Shown: positions 9,967-18,410 of the stretch, piece by piece
How the letters are laid out: every line of letters begins with the position of its first letter
How positions within the stretch are numbered: position 1 is the stretch's first letter
From: JBJXFE01 sp046153875
GTDB taxonomy: Bacteria; Planctomycetota; Phycisphaerae; Phycisphaerales; UBA1924
Length of the DNA: 64,000 nucleotides
Direction of reading: 5' to 3'
NCBI GenBank assembly: GCA_046153875.1
Contig: JBJXFE010000056.1
Span: 1-64,000, forward strand
Translations under genes and position numbers: made by a program
Notes under the pieces: model-generated
Told to the model about the DNA's origin: nothing
Seen by the model: the letters and a program-made list of their open reading frames with translations, nothing else
The model's database searches: none

Positions 9967-10180
9967 CGTCCATCTCCGCTTCGGGCCCGCCCGAATTTGG
10001 CCTTGCGGCCCAAGGCGGGTCTCCGGTAGACTTATACCCGTGCGGCGGAAGCAAGTTGCGGCCTCGTAAGAAGAAATAGGCGGCAAGCAACCCCCGCGTG
10101 CAACCCCGGCCGTTCTGGCCGGTATCACCACGGGGCGTCGGCCCATCCACGCCGACCATCCGAAGCAAGGGAGCGGAGCC

Positions 10181-12049
10181 ATGATGCGGAACTCATCCAG
10201 CGTGTCGCGGTCGAGAATGAACCCCGGGCGTTGCACCGTCGTCAGCGCCGCACTCGCGCTCGCCCTCGCGGCCGGCGCGGCCCACGCTTCCGACCTGCGC
10301 GTGCAGACCGTCATCGTCTCGGGCATGCCCGCCCCCGGGCTCACCGCCACCTTCGATTTCTTCTCCGACCCGCGTCTGGCGAGCCCCGCCGTCGCGGGCG
10401 GCGCGCCCGTCATCACGTTCTGGGCCGACCTCGCCGGCGCGGGCATCACCGAGGTGAACAACGGCTCTATCTGGTCGAACCGCGCCGGCCCGCTGGCGAT
10501 CGTCGTGCGCGAAGGCGACCCGTCGCCCATCGCCGGCATCAACTGGGCGGCCTTCCCCGGTCCGGCCGCGTCCACGTTCCCAGGCGACGGAACGCGCATC
10601 GGTTTCATGGCCGCCCTCGTCGATCCGCTCACGCCGACCGCCCCCATCAACACCGGTATTTTCCTGGAGGCCTCGCCCGGCGGAGGATTTGTCCTCGCCG
10701 CGCGCGACGGCGATCAGATCCCCGGCAACCCGCCCGGCGTCAACTTCTCCGGCCTCAACGCGGGTCCGTTCACCGGCAGTTTCATGTTCACCTCGAACAA
10801 GAGCTCGATCCTGTGGCAGGCCGATCCGGGCTTCCTCGGCTCGGGCACTTTCAGCGGGCAGCCCGCGCCGGGCGCGTCCGGGCAGATGTTCGGCGCCCTG
10901 ACGATGTCGCGCAACCGACCCGCGGAAACCACCGCGTTTCACAGCACCCTCATTCCCCTCGGCTCGCCCACCGCGCAGCCGACCGGCGCGGGGATCTGGC
11001 GGCGGGTGACGCCTTCGCCGTCGATCCTGGCCGTCGCCATCACGGGCCAGTCCATCTTCGCCACCGATCCCATCAAGTACAAAGAAGTTTCGGCGCACCC
11101 CGTTTCGACCGGCGCACCCTCCGGCGGAACGCCCTTCACCGCCTACTGGGCCTCGATGATGGAAGGCGGGGTCTCCGCCGCCACGGACACCGGCCTGTTC
11201 GTCAGCGGCACGTCCCAGGCCCTGACGCCGCGCGTCCGCGAAGGGAACATCGCACCGGGCGTCGGGCCGGGCATCTTCTTCTCCTCATTCACGCGCAATC
11301 CGTCGATCGGCCTCTTCCCCGGCGTGACCGGCCCCGCGCCGTACTTCCTGGCCTTCCGCGCCTCGATCGTCGGCGAGGGAGTCTCGAACCTCAACAACAC
11401 CGGCGTCTGGGTCGTGCGCGGCACATCGGGATCGAACCCCGCGCTCATCGCCCGCGAAGGCGATCAGGTGCCGCGGCTCCCCGCGGGCGTGCTGTACGCG
11501 TCGTTCGGCGACCCGGTGGTCAACGGGCACGGGCAAGTCGTGTTCCTCGCGCGGCTGCGCGGGCCGGGCGTCACGCAGCAGAACAGCCTCGTGCTCATGG
11601 CCACCGAACGCGCCCAGTTCTCCGTCTCCGCGCCGGCGGGCAAGGCCGCCCCGATCGTCCGCACCGGTGACGCCTTCACCGTGGCCGTCGGCGACGTACG
11701 CACCGTCGATGAGATCCTCTTCGATTCCCAGCCCGACCGCAGCGGGGCCACACAGCTCACCGACGACGGAATGTTCCTCTTCAAACTCAACTTCCGTGAC
11801 CCGATGGTGCCCCCCCCGCCGCCCCCCACCTACCCCTTCGCCTTCACCAGCGGGCTGTTCACCGGCACTATCCGCTGCCTCGCCGACATCAACGCGGACG
11901 GCGGCCTCACCGTAGCGGACTTCGGCGCGTTCCAGAGCAACTACGTCCTGACGAACCTCCGCACGTGCGACTTCAGCGGCGACGGCACCCTCAGCGTCGC
12001 GGACTTCGGCTCCTTCCAGGGCGCGTTCGTGACCGGGTGCCCGCAGTAA
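10181..12049 (+). CDS. Secreted repeat protein with GC-type dockerin-like C-terminus
   Basis: The 622-residue protein has a signal peptide (residues 15-37, ending AAHAS). The body is made of long repeats with phrases of the type NTGIFxxxxxG-ALxAREGDxxP (for example VVREGDPSPI, AARDGDQIPG, IAREGDQVPR) and GVxFSxF, a pattern seen in large secreted planctomycete proteins. A Pro-rich linker (PPPPPPTYPF) leads to two EF-hand-like dockerin halves (NADGGLTVADFGAFQ, SGDGTLSVADFGSFQ), and the protein ends TGCPQ. A good ribosome-binding site (GGGAGCGGAG) precedes the start. It is probably displayed on or released from the cell surface; no catalytic residues are recognised. Confidence 0.7.
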   Translation: MMRNSSSVSRSRMNPGRCTVVSAALALALAAGAAHASDLRVQTVIVSGMPAPGLTATFDFFSDPRLASPAVAGGAPVITFWADLAGAGITEVNNGSIWSNRAGPLAIVVREGDPSPIAGINWAAFPGPAASTFPGDGTRIGFMAALVDPLTPTAPINTGIFLEASPGGGFVLAARDGDQIPGNPPGVNFSGLNAGPFTGSFMFTSNKSSILWQADPGFLGSGTFSGQPAPGASGQMFGALTMSRNRPAETTAFHSTLIPLGSPTAQPTGAGIWRRVTPSPSILAVAITGQSIFATDPIKYKEVSAHPVSTGAPSGGTPFTAYWASMMEGGVSAATDTGLFVSGTSQALTPRVREGNIAPGVGPGIFFSSFTRNPSIGLFPGVTGPAPYFLAFRASIVGEGVSNLNNTGVWVVRGTSGSNPALIAREGDQVPRLPAGVLYASFGDPVVNGHGQVVFLARLRGPGVTQQNSLVLMATERAQFSVSAPAGKAAPIVRTGDAFTVAVGDVRTVDEILFDSQPDRSGATQLTDDGMFLFKLNFRDPMVPPPPPPTYPFAFTSGLFTGTIRCLADINADGGLTVADFGAFQSNYVLTNLRTCDFSGDGTLSVADFGSFQGAFVTGCPQ

Positions 12050-12099
12050 CGGCGGAGCAGGGAGCGACGCGGGGACGGCGTATCGGTGCAACCCAGCAG

Positions 12100-12127
12100 C
12101 CCGGGGGCCCGAGCCCCTGGGTTTTTC
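12100..12127 (+). terminator. Rho-independent terminator
   Basis: CCCGGGGGC and GCCCCTGGG pair over 9 bp (one G·U) around a 4-nt loop and are followed by TTTTTC. It lies about 50 bp after the GC-dockerin gene and ahead of the next pseudopilin. Confidence 0.8.
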
Positions 12128-12271
12128 ATGCGCCTCATTCACCCAGTCGTCTCCGAGGGCTCGCGCGATCGTAACCGGACCTTCACACACGCCGGGTACC
12201 TTGCCGCCCTGTTCACCGATCGCACTCCCTCGTGGGACCGCGGGCGCGTGATCGGACCGGAGAAGGCGCCC

Positions 12272-13312
12272 ATGCGAACGACTCGCCGACGGTCGGGCTT
12301 CACTCTCATCGAACTGCTCGTGGTCATCGCGATCATCGCGCTGCTCATCGGCATCCTCCTCCCCTCGCTGGGGCGCGCCCGCGCCGCCGCGCGCGCCCTC
12401 CAGGCCGGCGCCAACGCCCGATCCGTCGCCCAGGCCGTCACCACCTACACCGTGGACTCCCGCTACTACCCGCCCGCGTACGTGTACGCCTCGGACCCGG
12501 AGGGCGGCGACTGGCGCATGGAGGACCAGCTCGCCAGCAATCCCACGCAGGTCAACGGCTACGTGCACTGGTCCTACTCGCTCTTCGGCGGCGAGAAGGG
12601 CGGCAGCGGCGTGCCCGAGACCGCCTTCGCCAGCCCCGCCGTCCCCAACCGGGGCGCGCCCGCGACCAACCCCGGCTCCGACCCCAACGACTGGGAGCCC
12701 GGCCAGCTCAACGACGTCGGCGCGGCCGCGCCGGGCGGCAACCTGCCCCGCGACCGCCAGGCGCGCCGCATGGCCTTCGCCGGAAACGCCGCGGTCTTCA
12801 CACGCAACAAGTTCGCCGTCTCGACGCCGCGCAAGAACCAGCTCGTGAACCCCGCCGGCGTGGACGGCTCCCGCTACGGCGCGTCGAAGGTCATCCTGCT
12901 CACCGAGTTCATCTACACCCAGGACTGGAAGTCGATCTTCGACGGGGAGAAGTCCAAGAGCCACCGCCCGATCACGCCCTTCATCGGCGGATCGTCCGGC
13001 ACCGACGTCTACAACGAGCCCAACATCGGCAACGCCGAGCGATTCACCTACCCGCCGCTCTCGGCGATCCTCCGCAACGACCAGCTCGGCGAAGGCATGA
13101 TCGTCAACGCCAACAGCAACCTCAACGCCGTCGCGCGCCACCACCCCGGCCCCACCGGGCCGTACGGCGGCGCGTCCAACTTCGCCTTCTGCGACGGGCA
13201 CGTCGAGCAGATGAACGTCGTCCAGTCGATCAAGAAGCGTCTGTGGGGCGACCGCTTCTACAGCATCACCGGCGGCAACGCTGTGGACCTTCTGGCCAAC
13301 CCCATCCCGTGA
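12272..13312 (+). CDS. Type II secretion/prepilin-like protein
   Basis: The 346-residue protein starts with a short basic leader and the canonical SG|FTLIELLVVIAIIALLIG prepilin signal, followed by LLPSLGRARAAARALQAGAN. Near the C-terminus, FAFCDGHVEQM matches the H-x9-DG-type block of planctomycete pseudopilins. GGAGAAGG precedes the ATG. It differs from the tandem array in sequence but shares the architecture. It lies between two secreted GC-dockerin genes, so it may help export or surface display; this is inference. Confidence 0.8.
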   Translation: MRTTRRRSGFTLIELLVVIAIIALLIGILLPSLGRARAAARALQAGANARSVAQAVTTYTVDSRYYPPAYVYASDPEGGDWRMEDQLASNPTQVNGYVHWSYSLFGGEKGGSGVPETAFASPAVPNRGAPATNPGSDPNDWEPGQLNDVGAAAPGGNLPRDRQARRMAFAGNAAVFTRNKFAVSTPRKNQLVNPAGVDGSRYGASKVILLTEFIYTQDWKSIFDGEKSKSHRPITPFIGGSSGTDVYNEPNIGNAERFTYPPLSAILRNDQLGEGMIVNANSNLNAVARHHPGPTGPYGGASNFAFCDGHVEQMNVVQSIKKRLWGDRFYSITGGNAVDLLANPIP

Positions 13313-13473
13313 CCTGACACGACCTGACCCACCGGCGAGGAACGGATTCACGCCGGCCCGTGTGAAGTGCCCAAGGCCCGGGCGGCCGGCTCCGACCGTG
13401 TGTTCGAGTGCCGGAGATAGCGGTGCGCCCGCGCGGCGCTAAGGAACGTTCGCAAGACCTGAAAGGAGAGGAC

Positions 13474-16011
13474 ATGAAGATGGACATGGATCGCAACCGG
13501 CGGCTCCTCCGACTCGTGGCGTGCGGGCTCGCGGGGACCGCCGCCTCCGCGGCGTGGGCCCAGCCCTACGTCATCAATCTCAGCGGCGCCACGCTGCTCG
13601 AGAACTTCATCAAGGCACCCGCGGCCACGAACGACTACTTCGACATCGACGGCGACGGCGCGTGCCGCAACTGCATCCCCGCCGTCACGGACCAGCTCGC
13701 GCCCTTCGGCCTGCCTCCCGCTCCGGGCACGCCACCCGCAAACCAGTTCTGGATGGTCCACTACCGGGCCGTCGGGTCCGTGAACGGGTTCCAGGAACTC
13801 GTGGACTTCGGGCGCATCTTCGCCACCGGCGCGGATGGGGTCGAGATCTTCTCGTCCGTCGCGAGCAAGGCCTTCCACAACCGCACGCAGTACGTGAGCA
13901 ACGGCGTGTCGTCGAACGCGATCTTCAACGCCGGCAACCCGGGCGGGGCCCCGGTCCGCTCCACGATGCCCGCGGGCTTCAACCAGCAACCCGAGGCGAC
14001 CTACGCCGGCCCGCCCAACGGATCCGCCGGTGGAATCCGCATCGACGCGGCGCCCGTGGACGTGCCGAGCGTCTGGGCCGTCCAAGCCCCGGGCGGCACG
14101 GCGGGATACAACCTCACCCCGGGCACGCCCGGCTACGGGACCAACCCGAAGCAGGCCCTGAACAAGGACGGAACGCCCGCGAACTTCGGGCACCTGCTCG
14201 CCAACCTCGGCACGGCCAACATCAATACGGCGGCCCCGGATGTGAACACCATCTTCGACACGCCCATCGCCTACGCCCCGATCGCGTGCGTCACGAACCT
14301 GGGCACGGGCATGACGCAGATCGATCAGTCGGACATCCGGCACATTCTCGGCGCGGGCCGGCTCAAGAGCGGCGAGAACATCGTGGCCGTCACCCGCGAC
14401 TCGGGCTCCGGTACCCGCAATGGGTACACCAACTCCGCCGGGCTGGACCCGTCCTGGGGCATCGGCGACAACATCGGCGCACTCTCGGTCGTAGCAGCCC
14501 AGCAGCTCCTCGGCCCCAGCTTCATCCCCACCAACAAGGTGGGCAACGCTGAGGTCGAAACCACGACGACCAACCACCGGCTCGCCGTCGGCTACGCGGG
14601 CGCGGAGCGCGGCGTGAACAGCGGCTGGCTCACCGGCGGACGCCTGGAAATCCTCGCGGTCCGTAACGACCTGGTCGGCGGGACTCAGTATTCCCGCCCC
14701 ACCATCAGCGACGTGCTCGACAACGACGCGAACGGGTGGCTCCTCGGCGGGCCGGCCATCTTCGCCCACTTCGGCGACCCGAAGTCCGCGCCGGTGAGCA
14801 AGGGCGGCGTCGCCGGCAACCCCAACCCGGCGATGCGCAACGTCGAGGCCGCCGCGTACCTCAACAACGTCGTGCAGAGCCTCGCGTCGTTCATCGGCAA
14901 CCCGGGCGGCGACCCGTCGCTCTTCACGCCCGGCGAGTTCCTCGCCGTCAACTTCCTGCTCACGGCGGGCCAGGACTTTGTGCAAGACCCGGCCAATCCG
15001 CTCAACTGGATCGCGAACCCGAACCTCAACCAGTCGGTTCAGGACTACGCCCGGAGCAACAACGTCCTCGGCAACGCGGCCTACCAGGCCTTCGGCACGG
15101 TGACGCTCAACGGCAAGGTGCCGAACCGCACGGTCGGCGTGGTCTACAGCGACGGCGTGGCGAACGGCGCGAACTACATCGACCAGGCCGGCAACGGCAT
15201 CCTCTACACCACCAACCTCACCACACGCAACCGCATCGCCGGCGACTTCAACGGCGACGGGCTGCGCAACCTCAACGACGCCGAGCAGATGCTCCGGGCC
15301 TACCGCCAGCGCAACGGCGGGCCGGCCTGGACCGCTCCCGCGGGCACGGGCCCGATCGCGGGCGCCCCCGGCGCCGACGCCATCATCGAAGTCCTGGGCG
15401 ACTTCAACGGCGACGGCAACTTCAATGCCGCGGACATCCGCTACTGGGCCGACGGCCTCGCTGTCGACCCGGCCACGGGCAAGCTCGACCGCAAGAAGGG
15501 CTTCGAGGCGATCGACAACGCCTGGCAAACCGTCGCCGGCAGCAACAACTTCTTGGGCACCACGATCGCCGGCGGCGGGGCCTACGCCCCCGGCTACGCC
15601 CGCTTCGACGTCAACGGGCCGAGCTCCAACCACACACCGGGCTTCGCCCCGATCGGGCACGACGGCGTGATCGACCAGGACGACGCGGACTACATCCAGG
15701 CCCAGTTCGTCGGCAACCCGTTCGTCGCGGGCGACGCCGAGTGGTCGAACATCGCCGAAGCCGTCGGCTTCGATCTCTCGGGCGACATGACCGGCGACCT
15801 CATCGTGAACCAGGCGGACCTCAACGCCGTCCTCGGCATCCTCTGCTACGCGGATTGCAACGCCAGCGGCAACCTCACCGTCGCCGACTTCGGGTGCTTC
15901 CAGGGCAAGTACGTGCTCGGCGACCTGTACGCCGACTGCAACGGCAGCGGCACGCTGAGCGTCGCCGACTTCGGCTGCTTCCAGGGCCAGTACGTCCTCG
16001 GATGCCCGTAG
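13474..16011 (+). CDS. Secreted PstS-like substrate-binding protein with GC-type dockerin-like C-terminus
   Basis: The 845-residue protein has a signal peptide ending AAWAQ and starts its mature part with VINLSGATLLENF. Further on, VTRDSGSGTRNGYT resembles the phosphate-binding loop of PstS-type periplasmic binding proteins. After residue about 580 there are several calcium-loop motifs: DFNGDGLRNLNDAEQ, DFNGDGNFNAADIRYW, and two dockerin halves with ADFGCFQ, ending YVLGCP. AAAGGAGAG seven bases before the ATG fixes the start; an upstream ATG in the same frame lacks such a site. No permease or ATPase gene is nearby, so uptake by a standard Pst transporter is not supported locally. It may bind an oligosaccharide or anion at the surface. 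Confidence 0.7.
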   Translation: MKMDMDRNRRLLRLVACGLAGTAASAAWAQPYVINLSGATLLENFIKAPAATNDYFDIDGDGACRNCIPAVTDQLAPFGLPPAPGTPPANQFWMVHYRAVGSVNGFQELVDFGRIFATGADGVEIFSSVASKAFHNRTQYVSNGVSSNAIFNAGNPGGAPVRSTMPAGFNQQPEATYAGPPNGSAGGIRIDAAPVDVPSVWAVQAPGGTAGYNLTPGTPGYGTNPKQALNKDGTPANFGHLLANLGTANINTAAPDVNTIFDTPIAYAPIACVTNLGTGMTQIDQSDIRHILGAGRLKSGENIVAVTRDSGSGTRNGYTNSAGLDPSWGIGDNIGALSVVAAQQLLGPSFIPTNKVGNAEVETTTTNHRLAVGYAGAERGVNSGWLTGGRLEILAVRNDLVGGTQYSRPTISDVLDNDANGWLLGGPAIFAHFGDPKSAPVSKGGVAGNPNPAMRNVEAAAYLNNVVQSLASFIGNPGGDPSLFTPGEFLAVNFLLTAGQDFVQDPANPLNWIANPNLNQSVQDYARSNNVLGNAAYQAFGTVTLNGKVPNRTVGVVYSDGVANGANYIDQAGNGILYTTNLTTRNRIAGDFNGDGLRNLNDAEQMLRAYRQRNGGPAWTAPAGTGPIAGAPGADAIIEVLGDFNGDGNFNAADIRYWADGLAVDPATGKLDRKKGFEAIDNAWQTVAGSNNFLGTTIAGGGAYAPGYARFDVNGPSSNHTPGFAPIGHDGVIDQDDADYIQAQFVGNPFVAGDAEWSNIAEAVGFDLSGDMTGDLIVNQADLNAVLGILCYADCNASGNLTVADFGCFQGKYVLGDLYADCNGSGTLSVADFGCFQGQYVLGCP

Positions 16012-16012
16012 A

Positions 16013-16048
16013 AGAAAGGACTGAGGGACGAAGGGACAAAGGGATCGG
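16013..16048. repeat. Short-period repeat (GGGACGAAGGGA type)
   Basis: Directly behind the stop codon lie copies of a purine-rich word close to AGGGACGAAGGGAC. This is the reverse complement of the repeat between ahcY and its upstream gene, and of that at 42691-42729. Confidence 0.55.
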
Positions 16049-16052
16049 GTGG

Positions 16053-16071
16053 CCCGTCGCTCCGCGACGGG
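16053..16071. terminator. Stem-loop after the GC-dockerin gene
   Basis: CCCGTCGC and GCGACGGG are perfect 8-bp arms around TCC. No T-run follows, so termination would have to be of a non-canonical kind, or the hairpin may only protect the 3' end. Confidence 0.35.
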
Positions 16072-16213
16072 TGAGTGAGTCACCAATCCACCGTGTCGGA
16101 CGGCCGCCGCGGATCAGCGGAGGAGGGAGCGGGCCACGAGAGAGATCGCGTCCGGGTCACAGCGACCCGGCGCGTCAGCCGAGGGTCTTGAACCCTCCAG
16201 GCCCGCGCATCCC

Positions 16214-16308
16214 GCGCCGGGCGACGAGTCGAGCGGATGTGTTCGGGCGTGTGTTGTCCGCCCCCGCTTGATCCTCGTCGCCCGGCGCGTTTTTGTGTGC
16301 GCCGGGCG
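16214..16308 (+). promoter_or_regulatory. Competing hairpins in the arsC leader region
   Basis: The 405-bp gap before arsC contains three related arms. The first (16214-16228) and second (16274-16288) are perfect 15-bp inverted repeats. The 3' part of the second arm (16279-16288) is also perfectly complementary over 10 bp to 16299-16308. Only one of the two stems can form at a time, as in an attenuator or ligand-switched leader. A further small hairpin (GAGGGT-CTTGA-ACCCTC, 16181-16197) lies upstream. The T-run sits in the loop of the downstream hairpin, not after it. No known riboswitch consensus was recognised, and the rest of the gap shows nothing. Confidence 0.45.
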
Positions 16309-16416
16309 CTATTAAGATCGCGCGAGACCCGGTGGGCCGCGGCCCCTTCCCGCGCGCGCCGCACGCAACCCGCCTGTACCCTCATCCTGATCAACTTCCC
16401 GACGAGGACGACCACC

Positions 16417-16908
16417 ATGGACACGCCAGTCCGCAAGCCGTTCGTTCTGTTTCTGTGCACGGGGAACTCGGCGCGCAGCCAGATGGCCGAGGCCCTTCTG
16501 CGCGCCAAGCAGGGTGATCGCGTCGAAGTCGCGAGCGCGGGGCTGGAGCCTAAGGGCGTCCACCCGTTGACCCGGCCTGTTCTCTCGGAGATCGGTATCG
16601 ACACGAGCGCGCACCACTCCAAGCCGACGACCGAGTTCCTCGGACGGGTCCGCGTGGACTACGCCGTCGTGGTCTGCGACCATGCACAGCGCCATTGCCC
16701 GAGGCTCCAGCCGTTCGCAGCGCACAACCTGTTCTGGCCCTTCGAGGACCCCGCCGCGTTCGAGGGCGATAAAGAGCAGAAGTTCGAGAAGTTCCGGGAA
16801 GTCCGGGACCAGATCAGCGCCCGCATCGACGAGTGGCTGGAAAGCGGCGGGCCGGTGATCCTCGCGTCCGACGAAACGCTCGCCGCCTCGCGCCACACCG
16901 GCTCTTGA
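16417..16908 (+). CDS. arsC: Arsenate reductase, low-molecular-weight phosphatase fold (thioredoxin-linked type)
   Basis: The 163-residue protein has the phosphatase-like P-loop FLCTGNSARSQMAEALL (C-x5-R) near its N-terminus and a second redox pair in VVCDHAQRHCP. The spacing of those two later Cys residues matches the Cys82/Cys89 pair of the S. aureus-type ArsC, so the three-cysteine relay that reduces arsenate to arsenite using thioredoxin appears complete. Residue FWPFEDP fits the substrate-side loop of the fold. No arsenite pump or ArsR gene adjoins, which is unusual for an ars locus. It could also act on protein tyrosine phosphate, but the extra Cys pair favours arsenate. Confidence 0.85.
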   Translation: MDTPVRKPFVLFLCTGNSARSQMAEALLRAKQGDRVEVASAGLEPKGVHPLTRPVLSEIGIDTSAHHSKPTTEFLGRVRVDYAVVVCDHAQRHCPRLQPFAAHNLFWPFEDPAAFEGDKEQKFEKFREVRDQISARIDEWLESGGPVILASDETLAASRHTGS

Positions 16909-16932
16909 CATCGCCCGCCCGCCCGGTATTGT
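16905..16932 (+). promoter_or_regulatory. Strong sigma70-type promoter of the methionine operon
   Basis: TTGACA (a perfect -35), 16 nt, TATTGT. It overlaps the end of arsC. The -10 hexamer ends nine bases before the ATG of the leader ORF, so transcription would start at or within a few bases of that ATG. Confidence 0.75.
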
Positions 16933-16941
16933 CACCTCTCC

Positions 16942-17040
16942 ATGAGTCGGCGAACCCACAACCCGATGGACATGCTGATGTCCATGCCCGGCCCGGGCGC
17001 GGCAGCCACCGCGTGCGGCCGGGGTTCCCGGGTGTTCTGA
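16942..17040 (+). CDS. Candidate methionine-rich leader peptide (leaderless)
   Basis: A 32-codon ORF encodes MSRRTHNPMDMLMSMPGPG followed by AAATACGRGSRVF. Five of its first 15 residues are Met, with four alternating at positions 9, 11, 13 and 15. The ATG lies nine bases behind the -10 box, so the transcript would be leaderless or nearly so. The next gene is a metB-like enzyme of methionine synthesis, 182 bp downstream, followed by hom. By analogy with amino-acid operon attenuators, slow translation of the Met codons when charged tRNA-Met is scarce could alter folding of the leader RNA. Translation itself has not been shown. Cys near the end could make cysteine a second signal. Confidence 0.55.
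   Translation: MSRRTHNPMDMLMSMPGPGAAATACGRGSRVF
16966..16985 (+). promoter_or_regulatory. RNA hairpin formed by the Met-codon cluster
   Basis: ATGGACAT and ATGTCCAT are perfect 8-bp arms around GCTG and contain all four of the clustered Met codons. Two further pairings are possible in the leader: 17019-17031 (a 5-bp stem) and 16991-17002 with 17074-17085 (12 bp including one G·U). A ribosome paused on the Met codons would open the first hairpin. Confidence 0.45.
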
Positions 17041-17179
17041 CCCGCCGATCCCGATCGCACTGTGGTGACTGACCCGCGTCCGGGCTTCTCCCGCTGACGC
17101 CGTTGTTCGTTTCCATGCGCCCAGCGCGGACTCCGATCCGTGACGGGTGCGGCGCGCGCCGAACCCCACACCTCCTACT

Positions 17180-17211
17180 CCGCGGCCCTCCGTGGCCCTC
17201 CGTGTTTCAAA
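17180..17211. repeat. Short-period repeat (GGCCCTCCGTGGCCCTCCGTG type)
   Basis: A duplicated GGCCCTCCGTG word lies directly before the ribosome-binding site of the metB-like gene. It is closely related to the repeats flanking the hisS-terC gap. Confidence 0.55.
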
Positions 17212-17222
17212 GGAAGCTCACC

Positions 17223-18410
17223 ATGTCCTCGTTCCGCCCCGACACCATCGCCATCCACGCCGGTCAGCCCGACGATCCGCTCACCGGCGCCGTCGTCACG
17301 CCCATCTACCAGACCTCGACCTACGCCCAAGACGAACTCGCCGGCTCACCCGAGTGGTGCTACTCGCGCACCGGCAACCCGACCCGGGGCGCGCTCGAAG
17401 CCTGCCTGGCCGCGCTCGAGGGCGGGCGCTTCGGTCTCGCCTTTGCCAGCGGACTCGCCGCGGCCAACGCCGTGCTCCAGAACCTCAGCACCGGCGACCA
17501 CGTCGTCGCGTCCCAGGACCTCTACGGCGGGTGTTGGCGCCTCTTCACCCGCGTCTTCGAGCGCTTCGGCGTGCACTTCAGCCTCGTGGACACCACCGAC
17601 CCGGCGAACGTGGCCGCGGCCCTCACGCCCGACACGAAGCTTCTCTGGCTCGAAACGCCCTCGAACCCGCTGCTGCGCATCACCGACCTTGAGGCGTGCG
17701 CCGCGATCGCCGGGGCATACAGCGGCGGGCGCATCCGCGTGCTCGTGGACAACACCTTCGCGACCCCCGTCCTCCAGCGCCCCCTCGACCTCGGCGCGGA
17801 CATCGTCCTCCACTCCACCACCAAGTACCTCGGCGGGCACAGCGACGTGATCGGCGGCGGGCTCATCGTCCGCGACGAGCCCCTCTACCGCGAGCTCAAG
17901 TTCCTCCAGAACGCCACCGGCGCGGTGCCGGGGCCGCAGGACTGCTTCCTCCTCCTGCGTGGCATCAAGACCCTCCCGCTGCGCGTCGAGCGCCACGAGC
18001 GCAACGCACGGGCCGTCGCCGCTTTCCTCCAGGACCACGCCGAAGTCGAGCGCGTCATCTACCCCGGCCTGCGCTCCCACCCGCAGCACGCGCTCGCCGC
18101 ACGCCAGGGCTCGGGCTTCGGCGCGATCCTCAGCGTCGAGCTCAAGGGCGGGGTCGAGCGCGTGCGGGCCCTCGTCCGTTCGCTGCGCCTCTGGCCTCTG
18201 GCCGAAAGCCTCGGCGGCGTGAAGTCCCTCCTCTGCCACCCCGCCACCATGACGCACGCGTCCGTCCCCGCCGAGGAGCGCGCCCGCATCGGCATCGGTG
18301 ACGGGCTCATCCGCCTCTCCGTCGGCCTAGAAGACCCCGCCGACCTGATCGAAGACCTCGACGCCGCGCTCCGCGCGACCGCGGACGCCGCACAGGAGGT
18401 GGCCCGATGA
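17223..18410 (+). CDS. metB: Cystathionine gamma-synthase-type PLP enzyme of trans-sulfuration
   Basis: The 395-residue Cys/Met-metabolism enzyme has all family blocks: SFRPDTIAIHAGQ at the start, YSRTGNPTRGALE, ASGLAAANA, ASQDLYGG, VDNTFATPVLQRPL, the PLP lysine in HSTTKYLGGHSDVIGG, and SLGGVKSLLCHPATMTHAS. Synthase, lyase and O-acylhomoserine sulfhydrylase cannot be told apart by eye; position next to hom favours methionine synthesis. AAAGGAAG eight bases before the ATG sets the start. Its stop overlaps the start of hom (ATGA), so the two are translationally coupled. Expression is probably governed by the leader described upstream. Confidence 0.85.
   Translation: MSSFRPDTIAIHAGQPDDPLTGAVVTPIYQTSTYAQDELAGSPEWCYSRTGNPTRGALEACLAALEGGRFGLAFASGLAAANAVLQNLSTGDHVVASQDLYGGCWRLFTRVFERFGVHFSLVDTTDPANVAAALTPDTKLLWLETPSNPLLRITDLEACAAIAGAYSGGRIRVLVDNTFATPVLQRPLDLGADIVLHSTTKYLGGHSDVIGGGLIVRDEPLYRELKFLQNATGAVPGPQDCFLLLRGIKTLPLRVERHERNARAVAAFLQDHAEVERVIYPGLRSHPQHALAARQGSGFGAILSVELKGGVERVRALVRSLRLWPLAESLGGVKSLLCHPATMTHASVPAEERARIGIGDGLIRLSVGLEDPADLIEDLDAALRATADAAQEVAR

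Noticed and set aside
11285..13351. 688-codon frame on the minus strand over a GC-dockerin gene and a pseudopilin gene
   Set aside because: Runs through two well-supported genes on the plus strand; composition is that of a high-GC shadow frame.
13408..13473. Earlier ATG for the PstS-like protein
   Set aside because: The later ATG at 13474 has a strong ribosome-binding site and is followed directly by the signal peptide.
16181..16197. tRNA T-arm-like hairpin (GAGGG-TTCAAGA-CCCTC on the minus strand)
   Set aside because: No matching acceptor, D or anticodon arms at the right distances on that strand, and the loop does not end in a pyrimidine.
16909..17222. SAM riboswitch upstream of the metB-like gene
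   Set aside because: None of the consensus elements of the SAM riboswitch classes I know could be matched; the coding leader explains the region better.
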